Positions 20,101-27,337 of a stretch of DNA of 44,147 nucleotides are shown piece by piece. The stretch is taken from NCBI GenBank assembly GCA_020349885.1, contig CP070701.1:1825589-1869735 (forward strand), read 5' to 3'. The notes beneath the pieces are model-generated. The model saw only the letters and a program-made list of their open reading frames with translations, did not search any database and was not told the origin of the DNA. This stretch comes from Acidobacteriota bacterium (GTDB lineage Bacteria > Acidobacteriota > G020349885). The translations under genes and the position numbers were made by a program. Every line of letters starts with the position of its first letter. The first letter of the stretch is position 1.

Positions 20101-20532
20101 TCGGCCTGCGGAAAATATCTCGTGGCCTACTACCGTTTCTACGACGACCCGAACTTTCAATCCCAGCGCGTCATGGCGCGCCTCTTCTATGAGGATACGG
20201 ACGGCGACGGCGTGCCCGACGCTTGCGACGCGTGTCCCGGTTTTGATGACACGCTGGACGGGGACGGCGACGGCATTCCTGATGACTGCGACCCCTGCCC
20301 AGCGATTCCAAGCGCTCCCTCAGGCTGCACCCCTGCCGGCTCCATCTACCCGACCGACGTCAACTGCGACGGCTGCGTGGACGGCATGGACCTCGGCTTC
20401 ATAGGCCGGGCGTTCGGCGAGTTCTGCGGCGACCCGTACTACAACGCCGACGCGGACCTTGACGCAAGCGGCGCCGTGGACGGCGCCGACCTCGACGCCC
20501 TGGTCGCGGACTTCGGCTCGGGCTGCACGTGA
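17134..20532 (+). CDS. Secreted beta-propeller-like repeat protein with thrombospondin-3 motifs and C-terminal dockerin
   Basis: A 1132-residue exported protein. Residues 1-26 are a signal peptide (MTRKRWLILSVAAVGAG, cleavage near VWG-GEA). Residues about 27-280 form a unique N-terminal region. Residues about 286-1020 hold 13 clear plus one degenerate repeats of 48-58 residues with the core PSVASNGTDYFVAW, then DIYGARV, then GTVLDPTGIAVSTAA; this looks like blades of beta-propellers. DTDGDGVPDACD and DGDGDGIPDDCD are thrombospondin type-3 calcium motifs. The last 60 residues are a type I dockerin with two calcium loops, DVNCDGCVDGMD and DLDASGAVDGAD. No catalytic domain is recognised. The dockerin should dock onto a cohesin, and the next gene, 26 nt downstream, encodes a cohesin-like lipoprotein. 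The protein is probably tethered to the cell surface that way. Confidence 0.88.
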   Translation: MTRKRWLILSVAAVGAGFMPVAVWGGEAPASPGKGPPKAEGEVEISSLSFDLNEVVRTVRKNRGLPEEPPKQGFHAEARGERPFVSKGNTFSHETPRFRSEVGEDGLRYFAQGGKEKPDFEILSVSFERGGHTQTVFGKNFLEEHAPGLLRGETRDGVTPYVRNRGEGGVELYWTIDEPLGPEASALRVRLAIRAVGEPREHDEGLVFPAWREEGQVTLSNVTVVDAAGRRERARPTLATSQEVLFEVSSEFLASAQYPILIDPTVGPEFPVNPDPSPAIDLAPGNQWSPSVASNGTDYFVVWGDGRGTSYDIYGTRVAPDGTVLDPTGIAVSTAADDQRSPSEASNGTDYFIAWQDRRNGTDRDIYGTRVASDGTVLDPTGIAVSTAANHQWYPSVASHGTDYFVAWGGGASWDIYGARVASDGMVLDPTGIAVSTAADDQFAPSAASNGTDYFVAWRDWRSGTDYDIYGARVSSAGTVLDPTPTDIAVSTAVGDQNWPSVASNGTDYFVAWQDRRNGSANVYGARVRASDGLLLDGPPDTGGIAVSTTAESGVWGLSVASNGTDYFVVWDGWNIYGARVASDGTVLDPAGIVISTVADLQQLPSVASNGTDYFVAWFDWRNWMFPTGYDIYGARVSSAGTVLDPTPTDIAVATAASTQWNPSAASNGTDYFVAWEDWRNGSANRDIYGARVAPDGTVLDPTGIAVSTAAIWQQRPSVASNGTDYFVAWQDWRSGAELDIYGTRVRASDGLLLDGPPDTGGIAVSTAADWQEYPSVASNGADYFVAWESGSNIYGARVASLDGAVLDPAGIAVSTAADNQRFPSVASNGTDYFVAWEDWRSGTELDIYGARVASDGTVLDPAGIAVSTAADNQFTPSAASNGADYFVAWEDWRNVRFNYDIYGTRVASDGTVLDTSGIAVSTAANDQRSPSIASNGADYFIAWYDNRGGAGYDLYGARVASLDGTVLDAAGILIQQTTYGDVHPAVAYSACGKYLVAYYRFYDDPNFQSQRVMARLFYEDTDGDGVPDACDACPGFDDTLDGDGDGIPDDCDPCPAIPSAPSGCTPAGSIYPTDVNCDGCVDGMDLGFIGRAFGEFCGDPYYNADADLDASGAVDGADLDALVADFGSGCT
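17989..20190 (+). repeat. Intragenic tandem repeat array (about 145-175 nt units)
   Basis: About 14 units encode the propeller-like repeats. Some stretches are nearly identical at the DNA level, for example the segment near 18555-18602 against 19036-19083, and the one near 18720-18770 against 19375-19425. This indicates recent duplication or gene conversion within the gene. Confidence 0.85.
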
Positions 20533-20558
20533 CGAGGGAGGCTTAGGAAAGAAGCGCC

Positions 20559-21122
20559 ATGAACAGATTCTTTCGCCTTGTCGTTTTGGGCGCCGTCCTT
20601 TTGGCCGTAGCCTGCGGCGGCGGGGGAGGAGGCGGCGGCTCGGGGCCGAGTTACACCGCGACCTACACCGGGCCCGGCAACACGGCTCCGGGAAACGTCG
20701 TTCTCGAACTCAACAGCGAGGGCGGCACGCTTGTGCTCGACGTCGTGGTCTACGGGCCGCTTGCGAACGTCTACAACATCGCCTTCCGCCTTCAGTACGA
20801 CCCGGCGATTCTGGAGTACCAGTCGGCGAGCGAAGGCGCGGTTTTCGACGCCGACAACTGCAACGGCGGGGACTGCACAACGTTTACCCTGGACAGCGCG
20901 ACGGTGTCGGACAAGCTCGTCGTGGGCCTGACGCGCAAGGAGCCGGGCGTCGGCGTCGCCCTGGGTGCGGGAGCGAACGTGGTTATGACGCTTACGTTCA
21001 CGCCGACGGCGGAGGGCGGGCCGTCCGCTTTCGATTTTGTGGCGGGCACGCGGGAGCTCAAGGACGCCGACGGCACGGAGCTCTCCACGGGCTGGTTCGC
21101 GGGCACGGCCACGGTGACGTAG
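20559..21122 (+). CDS. Lipoprotein with cohesin-like domain
   Basis: A 187-residue protein. Residues 1-19 are a lipoprotein signal ending LLAVAC, with Cys19 as the lipidation site, followed by a glycine-rich linker. Residues about 45-187 look like one cohesin module: ANVYNIAFRLQYDPAILEYQ is the typical N-terminal strand pair, and the rest is a beta-sandwich pattern with TLTFTPTAEGG near the end. Cohesins bind dockerins with calcium. The gene follows the dockerin-bearing repeat protein by 26 nt, with GGGAGG in the gap, so both are likely co-expressed and partners. Anchoring in the outer or inner membrane would hold the dockerin protein at the cell. Cohesin assignment rests on pattern only and needs a profile search; related cohesin-fold domains exist in other surface proteins. 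Confidence 0.75.
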   Translation: MNRFFRLVVLGAVLLAVACGGGGGGGGSGPSYTATYTGPGNTAPGNVVLELNSEGGTLVLDVVVYGPLANVYNIAFRLQYDPAILEYQSASEGAVFDADNCNGGDCTTFTLDSATVSDKLVVGLTRKEPGVGVALGAGANVVMTLTFTPTAEGGPSAFDFVAGTRELKDADGTELSTGWFAGTATVT

Positions 21123-21184
21123 GGCGTAGTCGGGGGCCAGGGATCAAAGGCCAGTTGTTAGGGACTGGTCAATCTTTCTCGTAG

Positions 21185-21245
21185 TGGTTTGAAGGGCGGC
21201 ACAGCCGCCCCGACGCACGCATCGGGGTAAAATCCGGCAAATCCG
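21185..21245. repeat. Composite dispersed repeat, copy 3a
   Basis: A GGGCGGCACAGCCGCCCC palindrome (21193-21210) runs into CCCCGACGCACGCATCGGGG, then TAAAATCCGGCAAATCCG. It is the same palindrome-plus-GGCAAATCC order as in the other copies, here in inverted order. Confidence 0.6.
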
Positions 21246-21252
21246 ATGGTCG

Positions 21253-21352
21253 GCCCCCCCTTTTGTAAAGGGGGTTGGGGGGATTACAAAGAATTAAGAA
21301 GAAGCATCAAAGTAATCCCCCTTATTCCCCCTTTAGCAAAGGGGGAAAAACC
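21253..21352. repeat. Long imperfect inverted repeat (hairpin or MITE-like element)
   Basis: Two arms of about 35 nt (21253-21287 and 21312-21350) are reverse complements with few mismatches around a 24-nt loop. Each arm is itself palindromic (CCCCCTTTAGCAAAGGGGG-like). No ORF is inside. The structure is that of a folded extragenic repeat. Confidence 0.7.
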
Positions 21353-21432
21353 GGCAAGTCCGGCAAATCCGGCAAAAACGGCAAATCAGGCAAATCCGGC
21401 AAAATCGTTGACGAATCGCCGGGGCGGCACCA
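21353..21432. repeat. GGCAAATCC tandem repeat with GACGAATCGCCGGGGCGGCA tail, copy 3b
   Basis: About seven 9-nt units (GGCAAGTCC, GGCAAATCC, GGCAAAAAC and variants) run from 21353 to about 21406, followed by GTTGACGAATCGCCGGGGCG. The tail is almost identical to the minus-strand copy at 30071-30093. Confidence 0.75.
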
Positions 21433-21757
21433 CATTACAGGGGATGAAGCAATTTGCACAGCACCTTCTCCTTATTAAATTGGTGGCACAGACCTTGGCT
21501 GCCGCCAGGCAAGTTTTAGTCCGTGGAGGTGCACGGGCTGAAGGCATGTGCCACCGAAAATTATGGATTTTCCGCCGAAACCGAGGAAGAAACACGAGGG
21601 AAGGCAGGGGCCGCGGCGGCGCCCTTTTACGAAACGAACCCGGGAAGTGCGTATGAACAAAGGGAAAAAATTTTCGACAACCCGAGAACCCGAAGGCTTG
21701 GGCAAATTTCCGCCGTGGAACGGCCCGCGGAAGGGCCGCCGTGTGTTTCCGGAGAAA
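21433..21757. other. Non-coding remainder of the gap before lepA
   Basis: I see no supportable gene here. It contains a copy of the ACGAACCCGGGAAGTGCG-type repeat at about 21628-21660, also found at 43560-43720. The inverted repeat CGGCCC-GCGGAA-GGGCCG (21721-21738), just past the lepA stop codon, could be its terminator hairpin, though it lacks a T-run. Confidence 0.5.
21625..21665 (+). repeat. ACGAACCCGGGAA dispersed repeat, copy 1
   Basis: GAAACGAACCCGGGAAGTGC followed by GTATGAACAAAGGG. Two further copies lie on the minus strand at 43560-43700, and a shorter core sits at the start of the terS-like gene near 29280-29297. Confidence 0.55.
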
Positions 21758-23548
21758 CTACACCTCCAGAATCGCCAGGAACGCCTCCTGCGGAATCTGC
21801 ACGCTCCCGACGGTCTTCATTCGCTTCTTTCCCTCCCTCTGTTTTTCGAGCAGCTTGCGCTTGCGCGTCACGTCGCCGCCGTAGCACTTCGCTATGACGT
21901 TCTTGCGCATCGCCTTGACGGTCTCGCGCGCGATGACGTCGCGCCCGATCGCGGCCTGAAGGGGCACCTCGAACAATTGCCGGGGCAGATAGGACTTGAG
22001 CTTCTTGACGAGCGCCTTGCCCTTCTCGTAGGCCCGCTCGCGCGGCACGACCATCGAGAGCGCGTCCACGGGGATGTCGTTCACGAGGATGTCGAGCTTC
22101 ACGAGCTTGGCCGCGCGCATGTCCACGACGCGGTAATCGAGCGAGGCGTAGCCGCGCGACGCGGACTTCAGCTTGTCGTAAAAGTCCATGACGACCTCGC
22201 TCAGGGGGATGTCGTAGACGATGTGGACGCGGTCGGAGGCAATGTACTCGAAGCGCTTCTGCACGCCGCGGCGTTTCTCCAAGAGGTCGAGAATCGGCCC
22301 CACGTGCTCCGCAGGCGTAAAGACGGCGGCCTCCAGGATGGGCTCCTCGATGCGTTCGATGCGCCCGCGCTCGGGCATCTGGCTCGGAACGTTCACCTCG
22401 ACAACCTCCTTATTGGTCAGCGTGACGCGGTAGGAGACGTTCGGCGCGGTCGTGATGAGGTCGAGGTCGAATTCCCGCTCGAGCCGCTCCTGAACAATCT
22501 CCATGTGAAGCAAGCCCAGGAACCCGCAGCGGAAGCCGAGCCCGAGGGCGTCGCTTTTGTCGGGCGCGAACGTGAAGGCCGAGTCGTTCAGCCGCAGCTT
22601 GTGGAGCGCGTCGTGGAGCGCCCCGTGGTCCTTCGTCCTTATGGGATAGAAGCCCGCAAAAACCATGGGCTTCGGCTCGCGGAAACCCTGCAAAGGCCGC
22701 GCATTCTGATTCCGGAGCTCCGTGATGGTGTCGCCCACGCGCATGTCGGCCACGTCCTTGACGCCCGCCATCATGTAGCCCACGTCGCCCGGGCCGAGAC
22801 GCTCCTCGACGCGCGGCTTGGGCGTGAAAATTCCCAATTCCTCCACGCGGAAGCGCCGCCCGTTCGACATGAGAACGATCTCGCTCCCCACGCGCAGTTC
22901 CCCGTTCACAACGCGCACGAGCGCCACGACGCCCCGAAAGGCGTTGAACCACGAGTCGAAAACCAGCGCCTTAAGCGGCGCTTGCGGTCTTCCGCGAGGC
23001 GCCGGAATCCGCCTCACGATGGCTTCCAAAACGTCGCCGACGTTCGTTCCTTCCTTGGCGCTCACGAGGATGGCTTCCGAAGCGTCCACGCCGAGCACCT
23101 GCTCGATTTGCTCCTTCGTGTGATCCACGTCCGCGAGCGAGAGGTCAATCTTGTTGATGACGGGAATGATGGAAAGCCGGTTCTCGCGGGCGAGATAGAA
23201 ATTGGCGAGCGTCTGCGCCTCGACGCCCTGCGAGGCGTCCACCAGAAGAAGCACCCCCTCGCAGGCCTTGAGGGCGCGCGAGACCTCGTAGGAGAAATCC
23301 ACATGGCCGGGCGTGTCGATGATGTTCAGCTTGTACGTCTCGCCGTCGCGGGCGCGGTGCCCGACCGTCACGGCGTGCGCCTTGATGGTGATGCCGCGCT
23401 CGCGCTCGAGGTCCATGGCGTCGAGCACCTGCGCCTTCATCTCGCGCGCGGGAAGCGCCTGCGTGAGCTCGAGGATCCGGTCCGCGAGCGTGCTCTTCCC
23501 ATGGTCAATGTGCGCGATGATCGAGAAGTTTCGCGTGTGCAGGCTCAT
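21758..23548 (-). CDS. lepA: Elongation factor 4 (LepA) back-translocating GTPase
   Basis: A 596-residue ribosome-associated GTPase of the LepA/EF4 family. The P-loop is AHIDHGKST (residues 12-20), switch II is DTPGHVDF, and the base-recognition motif is NKIDL. The LepA-specific C-terminal domain is complete: [25 protein letters not shown] and the terminal domain rich in basic residues, ending [12 protein letters not shown]. Length is normal for the family. TACGAT ends only 5 nt before ATG 23548, and there is no Shine-Dalgarno site, so the mRNA may be leaderless. The signal peptidase gene often found next to lepA is absent. Confidence 0.97.
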   Translation of the reverse strand: MSLHTRNFSIIAHIDHGKSTLADRILELTQALPAREMKAQVLDAMDLERERGITIKAHAVTVGHRARDGETYKLNIIDTPGHVDFSYEVSRALKACEGVLLLVDASQGVEAQTLANFYLARENRLSIIPVINKIDLSLADVDHTKEQIEQVLGVDASEAILVSAKEGTNVGDVLEAIVRRIPAPRGRPQAPLKALVFDSWFNAFRGVVALVRVVNGELRVGSEIVLMSNGRRFRVEELGIFTPKPRVEERLGPGDVGYMMAGVKDVADMRVGDTITELRNQNARPLQGFREPKPMVFAGFYPIRTKDHGALHDALHKLRLNDSAFTFAPDKSDALGLGFRCGFLGLLHMEIVQERLEREFDLDLITTAPNVSYRVTLTNKEVVEVNVPSQMPERGRIERIEEPILEAAVFTPAEHVGPILDLLEKRRGVQKRFEYIASDRVHIVYDIPLSEVVMDFYDKLKSASRGYASLDYRVVDMRAAKLVKLDILVNDIPVDALSMVVPRERAYEKGKALVKKLKSYLPRQLFEVPLQAAIGRDVIARETVKAMRKNVIAKCYGGDVTRKRKLLEKQREGKKRMKTVGSVQIPQEAFLAILEV

Positions 23549-23657
23549 GGAGCATCGTAGCAGAACCGCGAAGGCGATGCATGCCTTCCGGCGGCCGCGG
23601 CGCCCGGCTGCGGTTAAAGCTGAAAGCGAAAATGAGGCCGCCGAGACACCAAGCGTT

Positions 23658-25043
23658 TTAGACCTTGCGCTCCTTCCACTTTCCGCGACAGAACCAGAAC
23701 GGCATCAGGATTCCGCCCAGGACCATGCTCGAGGCGACGGCGCACCAGACGCCGGTCGCCGAGTGGAAAACATAAAACGACAGGAAGTAGGCTATGGGGA
23801 ATCTCGCAAAATTTATGGGAATGCTGATAAGCATGGGGGGGATCGTGTTGCCCGCCCCGACGAACGCCCCTTCGAGGACGATGTCGACCCCCTCAAATAC
23901 CTGCGCGAACGCCACTATGCGCAGGTAGGTGACACCGGCCCGGATGATGTCGGGATCGTCAGTGAAGACGCGCATGAGGAACTCGGGAAACACAAAGAAG
24001 ATCGATCCAACGAAGGTGGATATATAGACCGCATAGCGCACGCTTTGCCACGCGCAGGCCTCGGCGCGTCCGGGCTTGCGGGCGCCAAGGCCCTGCCCCA
24101 CGAGCGCCGCGGACGCCTCGGCGAAAGCCACGTGCGTGAAGTAGGTGGTCGACTCGAGCTTGTGCACCACCCCAAGCGCCGCCATGGGAGCGACACCGAA
24201 ATGCGCCGTGATGCGCGTAAGGAACACGTAGACAAGGCAGAAGAAAACGCCCGCCGCGGAAAGCGGAGCGCCGATTTGAATAATCCGCTTGTAGAGTCCC
24301 AAGTCGGGAACAAGCCCCGCAAGGATGCGGCGCGCCATGCGTTCACGCATGAACACGGGAAGACGCGAGAACGCGATGAGGCACCCGATGCCGTGTGCGA
24401 GGACGGATGCAAGCGCCGCTCCTCCAACGCCCAGGGCCGGAAGTCCAAGCCAGCCAAATATGAGCACGGGGTCGAGCGCCGCGTTGAGAGCGAGCGAGAA
24501 AATAAGAATGCACATGGGCGTCTTCGCGTCGCCCGAGCCCTTGAAGATGGCCCCGAGCACGAAAAACAAAAACAGCGCCGGCAACCCGTACAAAATGATT
24601 GTCAGATAGGAAAGGCCGAGCGCCATGACCTCAGGCGGTGTCTTCATGAATCGGAAAATTGCGCCTCGCGCGGAAAGGAACGCCGCCGCGACGATCAGCG
24701 ATGTGACAAGCGAAAATCCGACACCCTGCCATGCCTGATAGGAAGCGCGCGGCCAGTCGCGCTCTCCCACGCGCCGCGCCACAAGGGACATGACCCCCAT
24801 GTCGGCCAGCTCCCCAAGCGAAAGGAGCGTCCAAAAGATGAAACCCGCGACGCTCACCGCCGCGATGGCCTCGCCCCCGAGCCGTCCCACCCAGAATATG
24901 TCCACGATGTTAAAGGCCGCTTTGCACAAAAGGCCGCTCATCGTGGGAATCGCAAGCGTGAGAACGCTCCGCGGAATGCTTCCCTCGGTAAGCGGCGTCA
25001 GAGGGGAAGTTGCGCTTTTTTTCGCCTGGAAAGAATCTCGCAT
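23658..25043 (-). CDS. MATE-family multidrug/cation exporter
   Basis: A 461-residue membrane protein with 12 predicted hydrophobic segments in two halves, the standard MATE layout. It would export cationic compounds in exchange for Na+ or H+. The N-terminus [20 protein letters not shown] and [20 protein letters not shown] are typical of the NorM/DinF-like bacterial group. A corresponding [17 protein letters not shown] opens the second half. Substrate unknown. It lies 109 nt upstream of lepA on the same strand. A TTGCGT-18-TAGAAT promoter ends 7 nt before ATG 25043, suggesting a leaderless transcript. Confidence 0.9.
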   Translation of the reverse strand: MRDSFQAKKSATSPLTPLTEGSIPRSVLTLAIPTMSGLLCKAAFNIVDIFWVGRLGGEAIAAVSVAGFIFWTLLSLGELADMGVMSLVARRVGERDWPRASYQAWQGVGFSLVTSLIVAAAFLSARGAIFRFMKTPPEVMALGLSYLTIILYGLPALFLFFVLGAIFKGSGDAKTPMCILIFSLALNAALDPVLIFGWLGLPALGVGGAALASVLAHGIGCLIAFSRLPVFMRERMARRILAGLVPDLGLYKRIIQIGAPLSAAGVFFCLVYVFLTRITAHFGVAPMAALGVVHKLESTTYFTHVAFAEASAALVGQGLGARKPGRAEACAWQSVRYAVYISTFVGSIFFVFPEFLMRVFTDDPDIIRAGVTYLRIVAFAQVFEGVDIVLEGAFVGAGNTIPPMLISIPINFARFPIAYFLSFYVFHSATGVWCAVASSMVLGGILMPFWFCRGKWKERKV

Positions 25044-25050
25044 AGGCGAG

Positions 25051-25080
25051 ATTCTATCGATTACGGGCTAGGGGACGCAA
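25051..25080 (-). promoter_or_regulatory. Promoter of the MATE gene
   Basis: Minus strand: TTGCGT (25080-25075), an 18-nt spacer and TAGAAT (25056-25051), ending 7 nt before the ATG. No Shine-Dalgarno sequence fits in the gap. Confidence 0.55.
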
Positions 25081-25101
25081 TTTACGTTATGAACCGGTCC
25101 T

Positions 25102-26280
25102 TTAGGTTTCCACCACCATTGCAATTCCTTGGCCGCCGCCGATGCAGGCCGCGGCAACGCCGAAACCTCCCCCGCGGCGACGAAGTTCTTTCAAAAGCGT
25201 ATAGACGAGCCGCGTCCCTGTCATGCCGAGCGGATGCCCCAGCGCAATGGCGCCACCGTTTACGTTCACTCGCGAGCGATCAAGGCCGAGCTCGCGCTCG
25301 ACGGCAATGTACTGCGCGGCAAAGGCTTCGTTGATTTCAAAAAGCTTGATGTCGGAGAGTCTCAAGCTCGCGCGCTCAAGCGCCTTCCGCACGGAGGGAA
25401 TGGGCCCCAAGCCCATCACGCGCGGCTCGACACCCGCCGAGGCCCACGAGACGATGCGTCCCAGGGGTTTTGCCCCCTTTGCCTTCATCTCGTCCACTGT
25501 GGTGGCGACGACGGCCGCTCCGCCGTCCACGATTCCAAAGGCGTTCCCGACCGTGACGAATCCGTCTTCCGAAAAATACGGAGGCAAGCCTTGAAGCGCC
25601 TCGAGCGTCATCTCGGGGCGCAAATGCGTGTCATGGCTCACAAGCTTTTTCTCCTTGCGCACCTGAACCTCAACGGGAACGATTTCCTCTCGGAACTTTC
25701 CTGCCTCCTCAGCGGCCTTCGCGCGCTTCTGACTTTGCAGGGCAAACTCGTCCTGCTCGCGGCGCGAAATCTTTTGCTCGCGCGCCAAGCTCTCGGCCGT
25801 CTCGGCCATCATGCAGCCGCAGTATGTGTCCCGCAGCGCGGTCCAGAGCGAATCCTCCATGTGCCCTTCACCAAACGAAAGCCCGCGGCGAAGCCCGCGG
25901 ATGACGTGTGGTGCCTGGGTCATGTTTTCCGCTCCGCCTGCAAGGATGACCTTGCCTTCACCCAGAAGAATCGCCTTCGCCGCCTGTGCAATGCTCTCGA
26001 TGCCCGAGCCGCAAAGACGGTTCACCGTAAGCGCCGGCATCCCCACGGGAAGCCCTGCTTTGAGGCCCACGTGCCGCGCGCAGTAGAGGGCGTCGGCCGA
26101 GGTTTGAAGAGCGTTTCCCATAAAGACGTGGTCAAACTCCTCGGGCGAGAATCCAGAACGCCGAACTGCTTCCTTTGCGGCTATGGCTCCCAGCTCGATA
26201 GCGGACACGTCGGAAAAATCGCCCATGTAGTCCACCATCGCGGTTCGCGCTCCCTCGACGATGACGACTTCTTGAAACAT
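25102..26280 (-). CDS. Acetyl-CoA acetyltransferase (thiolase)
   Basis: A 392-residue thiolase. Thiolases either join two acetyl-CoA into acetoacetyl-CoA or cleave 3-ketoacyl-CoA in beta-oxidation. The acylated cysteine is Cys90 in NRLCGSG. His349 (NGGAIALGHPLGMTGTR) and Cys379 (ACIGGGQG) complete the active site. NEAFAAQ near 317-323 is the third signature. ATG 26280 is chosen; an in-frame TTG at 26295 adds five residues without a better ribosome binding site. No other beta-oxidation or butyrate gene is adjacent, so the direction of the reaction is not decided. It is upstream of, and on the same strand as, MATE and lepA. Confidence 0.95.
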   Translation of the reverse strand: MFQEVVIVEGARTAMVDYMGDFSDVSAIELGAIAAKEAVRRSGFSPEEFDHVFMGNALQTSADALYCARHVGLKAGLPVGMPALTVNRLCGSGIESIAQAAKAILLGEGKVILAGGAENMTQAPHVIRGLRRGLSFGEGHMEDSLWTALRDTYCGCMMAETAESLAREQKISRREQDEFALQSQKRAKAAEEAGKFREEIVPVEVQVRKEKKLVSHDTHLRPEMTLEALQGLPPYFSEDGFVTVGNAFGIVDGGAAVVATTVDEMKAKGAKPLGRIVSWASAGVEPRVMGLGPIPSVRKALERASLRLSDIKLFEINEAFAAQYIAVERELGLDRSRVNVNGGAIALGHPLGMTGTRLVYTLLKELRRRGGGFGVAAACIGGGQGIAMVVET

Positions 26281-26508
26281 AAAGTGTACGTCCAAAAATT
26301 CCTACGGTGGCGAAACGGCTTGTGCGCTTAAAACCATAAGTAAGAATGTATTCCCGCGGAGAATCATAGCACGAAACAGCCTGAAAACGTTATCCAAATG
26401 ACGGGGCTTATAGAGGCGCGGCACCTACGGTCCTGATTTTTACTCAAAAAAACCTTGATAAATCTTTGTCAGCATGCTGTTTTCCAGATATTCTCTAAAT
26501 CCCCAAAA
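26281..26508. other. Non-coding stretch upstream of the thiolase gene
   Basis: AT-rich for this window. It must contain the thiolase promoter on the minus strand, but I found no convincing hexamer pair. A plus-strand transcript ending at the terminator that follows would have to begin here. Confidence 0.4.
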
Positions 26509-26538
26509 GGTCTTGGGTTACGGCCCAGGGCCTTTTTT
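26509..26538 (+). terminator. Rho-independent terminator
   Basis: A 9-bp stem, GGTCTTGGG / CCCAGGGCC (two G-U pairs), around the loop TTACGG, followed by TTTTTT (26533-26538). No annotated plus-strand gene lies upstream within 9 kb apart from distant lipoprotein genes, so it either ends an unseen small RNA or acts as an insulator. AAAA on the other side would also give a weak minus-strand terminator. Confidence 0.7.
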
Positions 26539-26680
26539 CACAGCAACGGCGGATGACGTGCTTGCGAGAATATCCGCAGGTGTGGCAGAAGGCGTAAGGG
26601 ATTACTGCTTTTTTCCGCCATGACACCTTCTGGTCGGTTTATGGCTTGATATCCTTTTCGTGGAAGATCTCTTGGGGTTA

Positions 26681-26730
26681 CATATTTTAAATGGTGCACA
26701 TACCTATCCTTGACAATCGCATATTTTAAG
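26681..26730 (+). promoter_or_regulatory. Direct repeat CATATTTTAA around the RRM-gene promoter
   Basis: CATATTTTAAATG at 26681-26693 and CATATTTTAAGTG at 26720-26732, 39 nt apart start to start. The second copy fills the -35/-10 spacer, so a bound protein could block or help RNA polymerase. No factor is proposed. Confidence 0.4.
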
Positions 26731-26739
26731 TGCTATGGT
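26710..26739 (+). promoter_or_regulatory. Sigma70-type promoter of the RRM protein leader
   Basis: TTGACA (26710-26715), an 18-nt spacer and TATGGT (26734-26739). It predicts a transcript start near 26746, about 288 nt before the coding region. Confidence 0.6.
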
Positions 26740-26745
26740 GAAGTC

Positions 26746-27033
26746 TCCTGCCCCGAGGCAGGCGATGGACCGACCCCTCCGACGGGATGTTCCGACGAGG
26801 CGCGGGTAGGACGTAGTGTTCGCTTTCCCGGATTTCCACTGGAACAGCGCGGAGTTGGAACGGTAACGGCTCCAAATTGGCCCCGGTGCATGTGTCGGGG
26901 AAGATGCGGGGCTGTGGATGTCGTTTAACCGCGGTTTTTCCGGAAACGCCGGAAATCCAGGGAGACCGGGAGTGAAAAGAAGGGCCCAAAAGCCCTTCGC
27001 TGTTAACAACGAAAGAAAAAGAGGAACGAACGA
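26746..27033 (+). ncRNA. Long GC-rich structured 5' leader of the RRM gene
   Basis: No good ORF. Several local hairpins are visible: CCTGCC-CCGA-GGCAGG (about 26747-26762), CCCCG...CGGGG pairing near 26881-26900, TTTCCGGAAACGCCGGAAA near 26937-26955, and the strong stem GAAGGGC-CCAAAA-GCCCTTC (26979-26998), 35 nt before the start codon. An AGAGGA ribosome binding site follows. A leader this long and folded suggests post-transcriptional control, such as cold response or autoregulation by the RNA-binding product. I cannot match it to a known riboswitch. Confidence 0.4.
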
Positions 27034-27324
27034 ATGAACATTTACGTCGGAAACCTGTCCTTCGACCTGACGGAAGATGCGCTTCGTCAAGAGTTCGAAG
27101 CGCATGGCGAAGTCGCTTCGGTGAGTATTATCCGGGATAAATTCTCGGGTCGCTCACGTGGGTTTGGTTTCGTCGAGATGCCCAGTGACGAACAGGCGAA
27201 AGCCGCCATCGCCGGGTTAAACGGAAAGACCGTTTTGGGCCGCAATCTTACCGTGAACGAAGCCCGGCCGCGAAAGGAAGGCGGCGGCAAGGACCGGAAG
27301 CCTTTCGGCGGCAGGCGCCAATAA
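27034..27324 (+). CDS. RRM-domain RNA-binding protein
   Basis: A 96-residue single-RRM protein of the bacterial/cyanobacterial Rbp type. RNP2 is IYVGNLSF (residues 3-10) and RNP1 is SRGFGFVEM (about 41-49), with the standard beta-alpha-beta spacing. A short basic, glycine-rich tail (RPRKEGGGKDRKPFGGRRQ) follows. Such proteins bind single-stranded RNA; in cyanobacteria several are induced by cold. AGAGGA precedes ATG 27034 by about 8 nt. The gene is preceded by its own promoter and a 290-nt structured leader, and is convergent with the phage terminase gene. Target RNAs are unknown. Confidence 0.93.
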   Translation: MNIYVGNLSFDLTEDALRQEFEAHGEVASVSIIRDKFSGRSRGFGFVEMPSDEQAKAAIAGLNGKTVLGRNLTVNEARPRKEGGGKDRKPFGGRRQ

Positions 27325-27337
27325 GACGACAGACACC

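Noticed and set aside
17989-20190. Tandem units considered as a CRISPR-like array
   Set aside because: Units are 145-175 nt, continuous, in frame and encode protein repeats; no spacer pattern or cas genes.
21246-21656. Open frame of 136 codons in the gap before lepA
   Set aside because: It is made up of the hairpin element, the 9-nt tandem (which cannot create stops in this phase) and repeat tail; no domain, no ribosome binding site.
26704-27105. 133-codon minus-strand frame over the RRM leader
   Set aside because: It overlaps the start of the RRM gene and its leader in antisense and shows no recognisable protein features.
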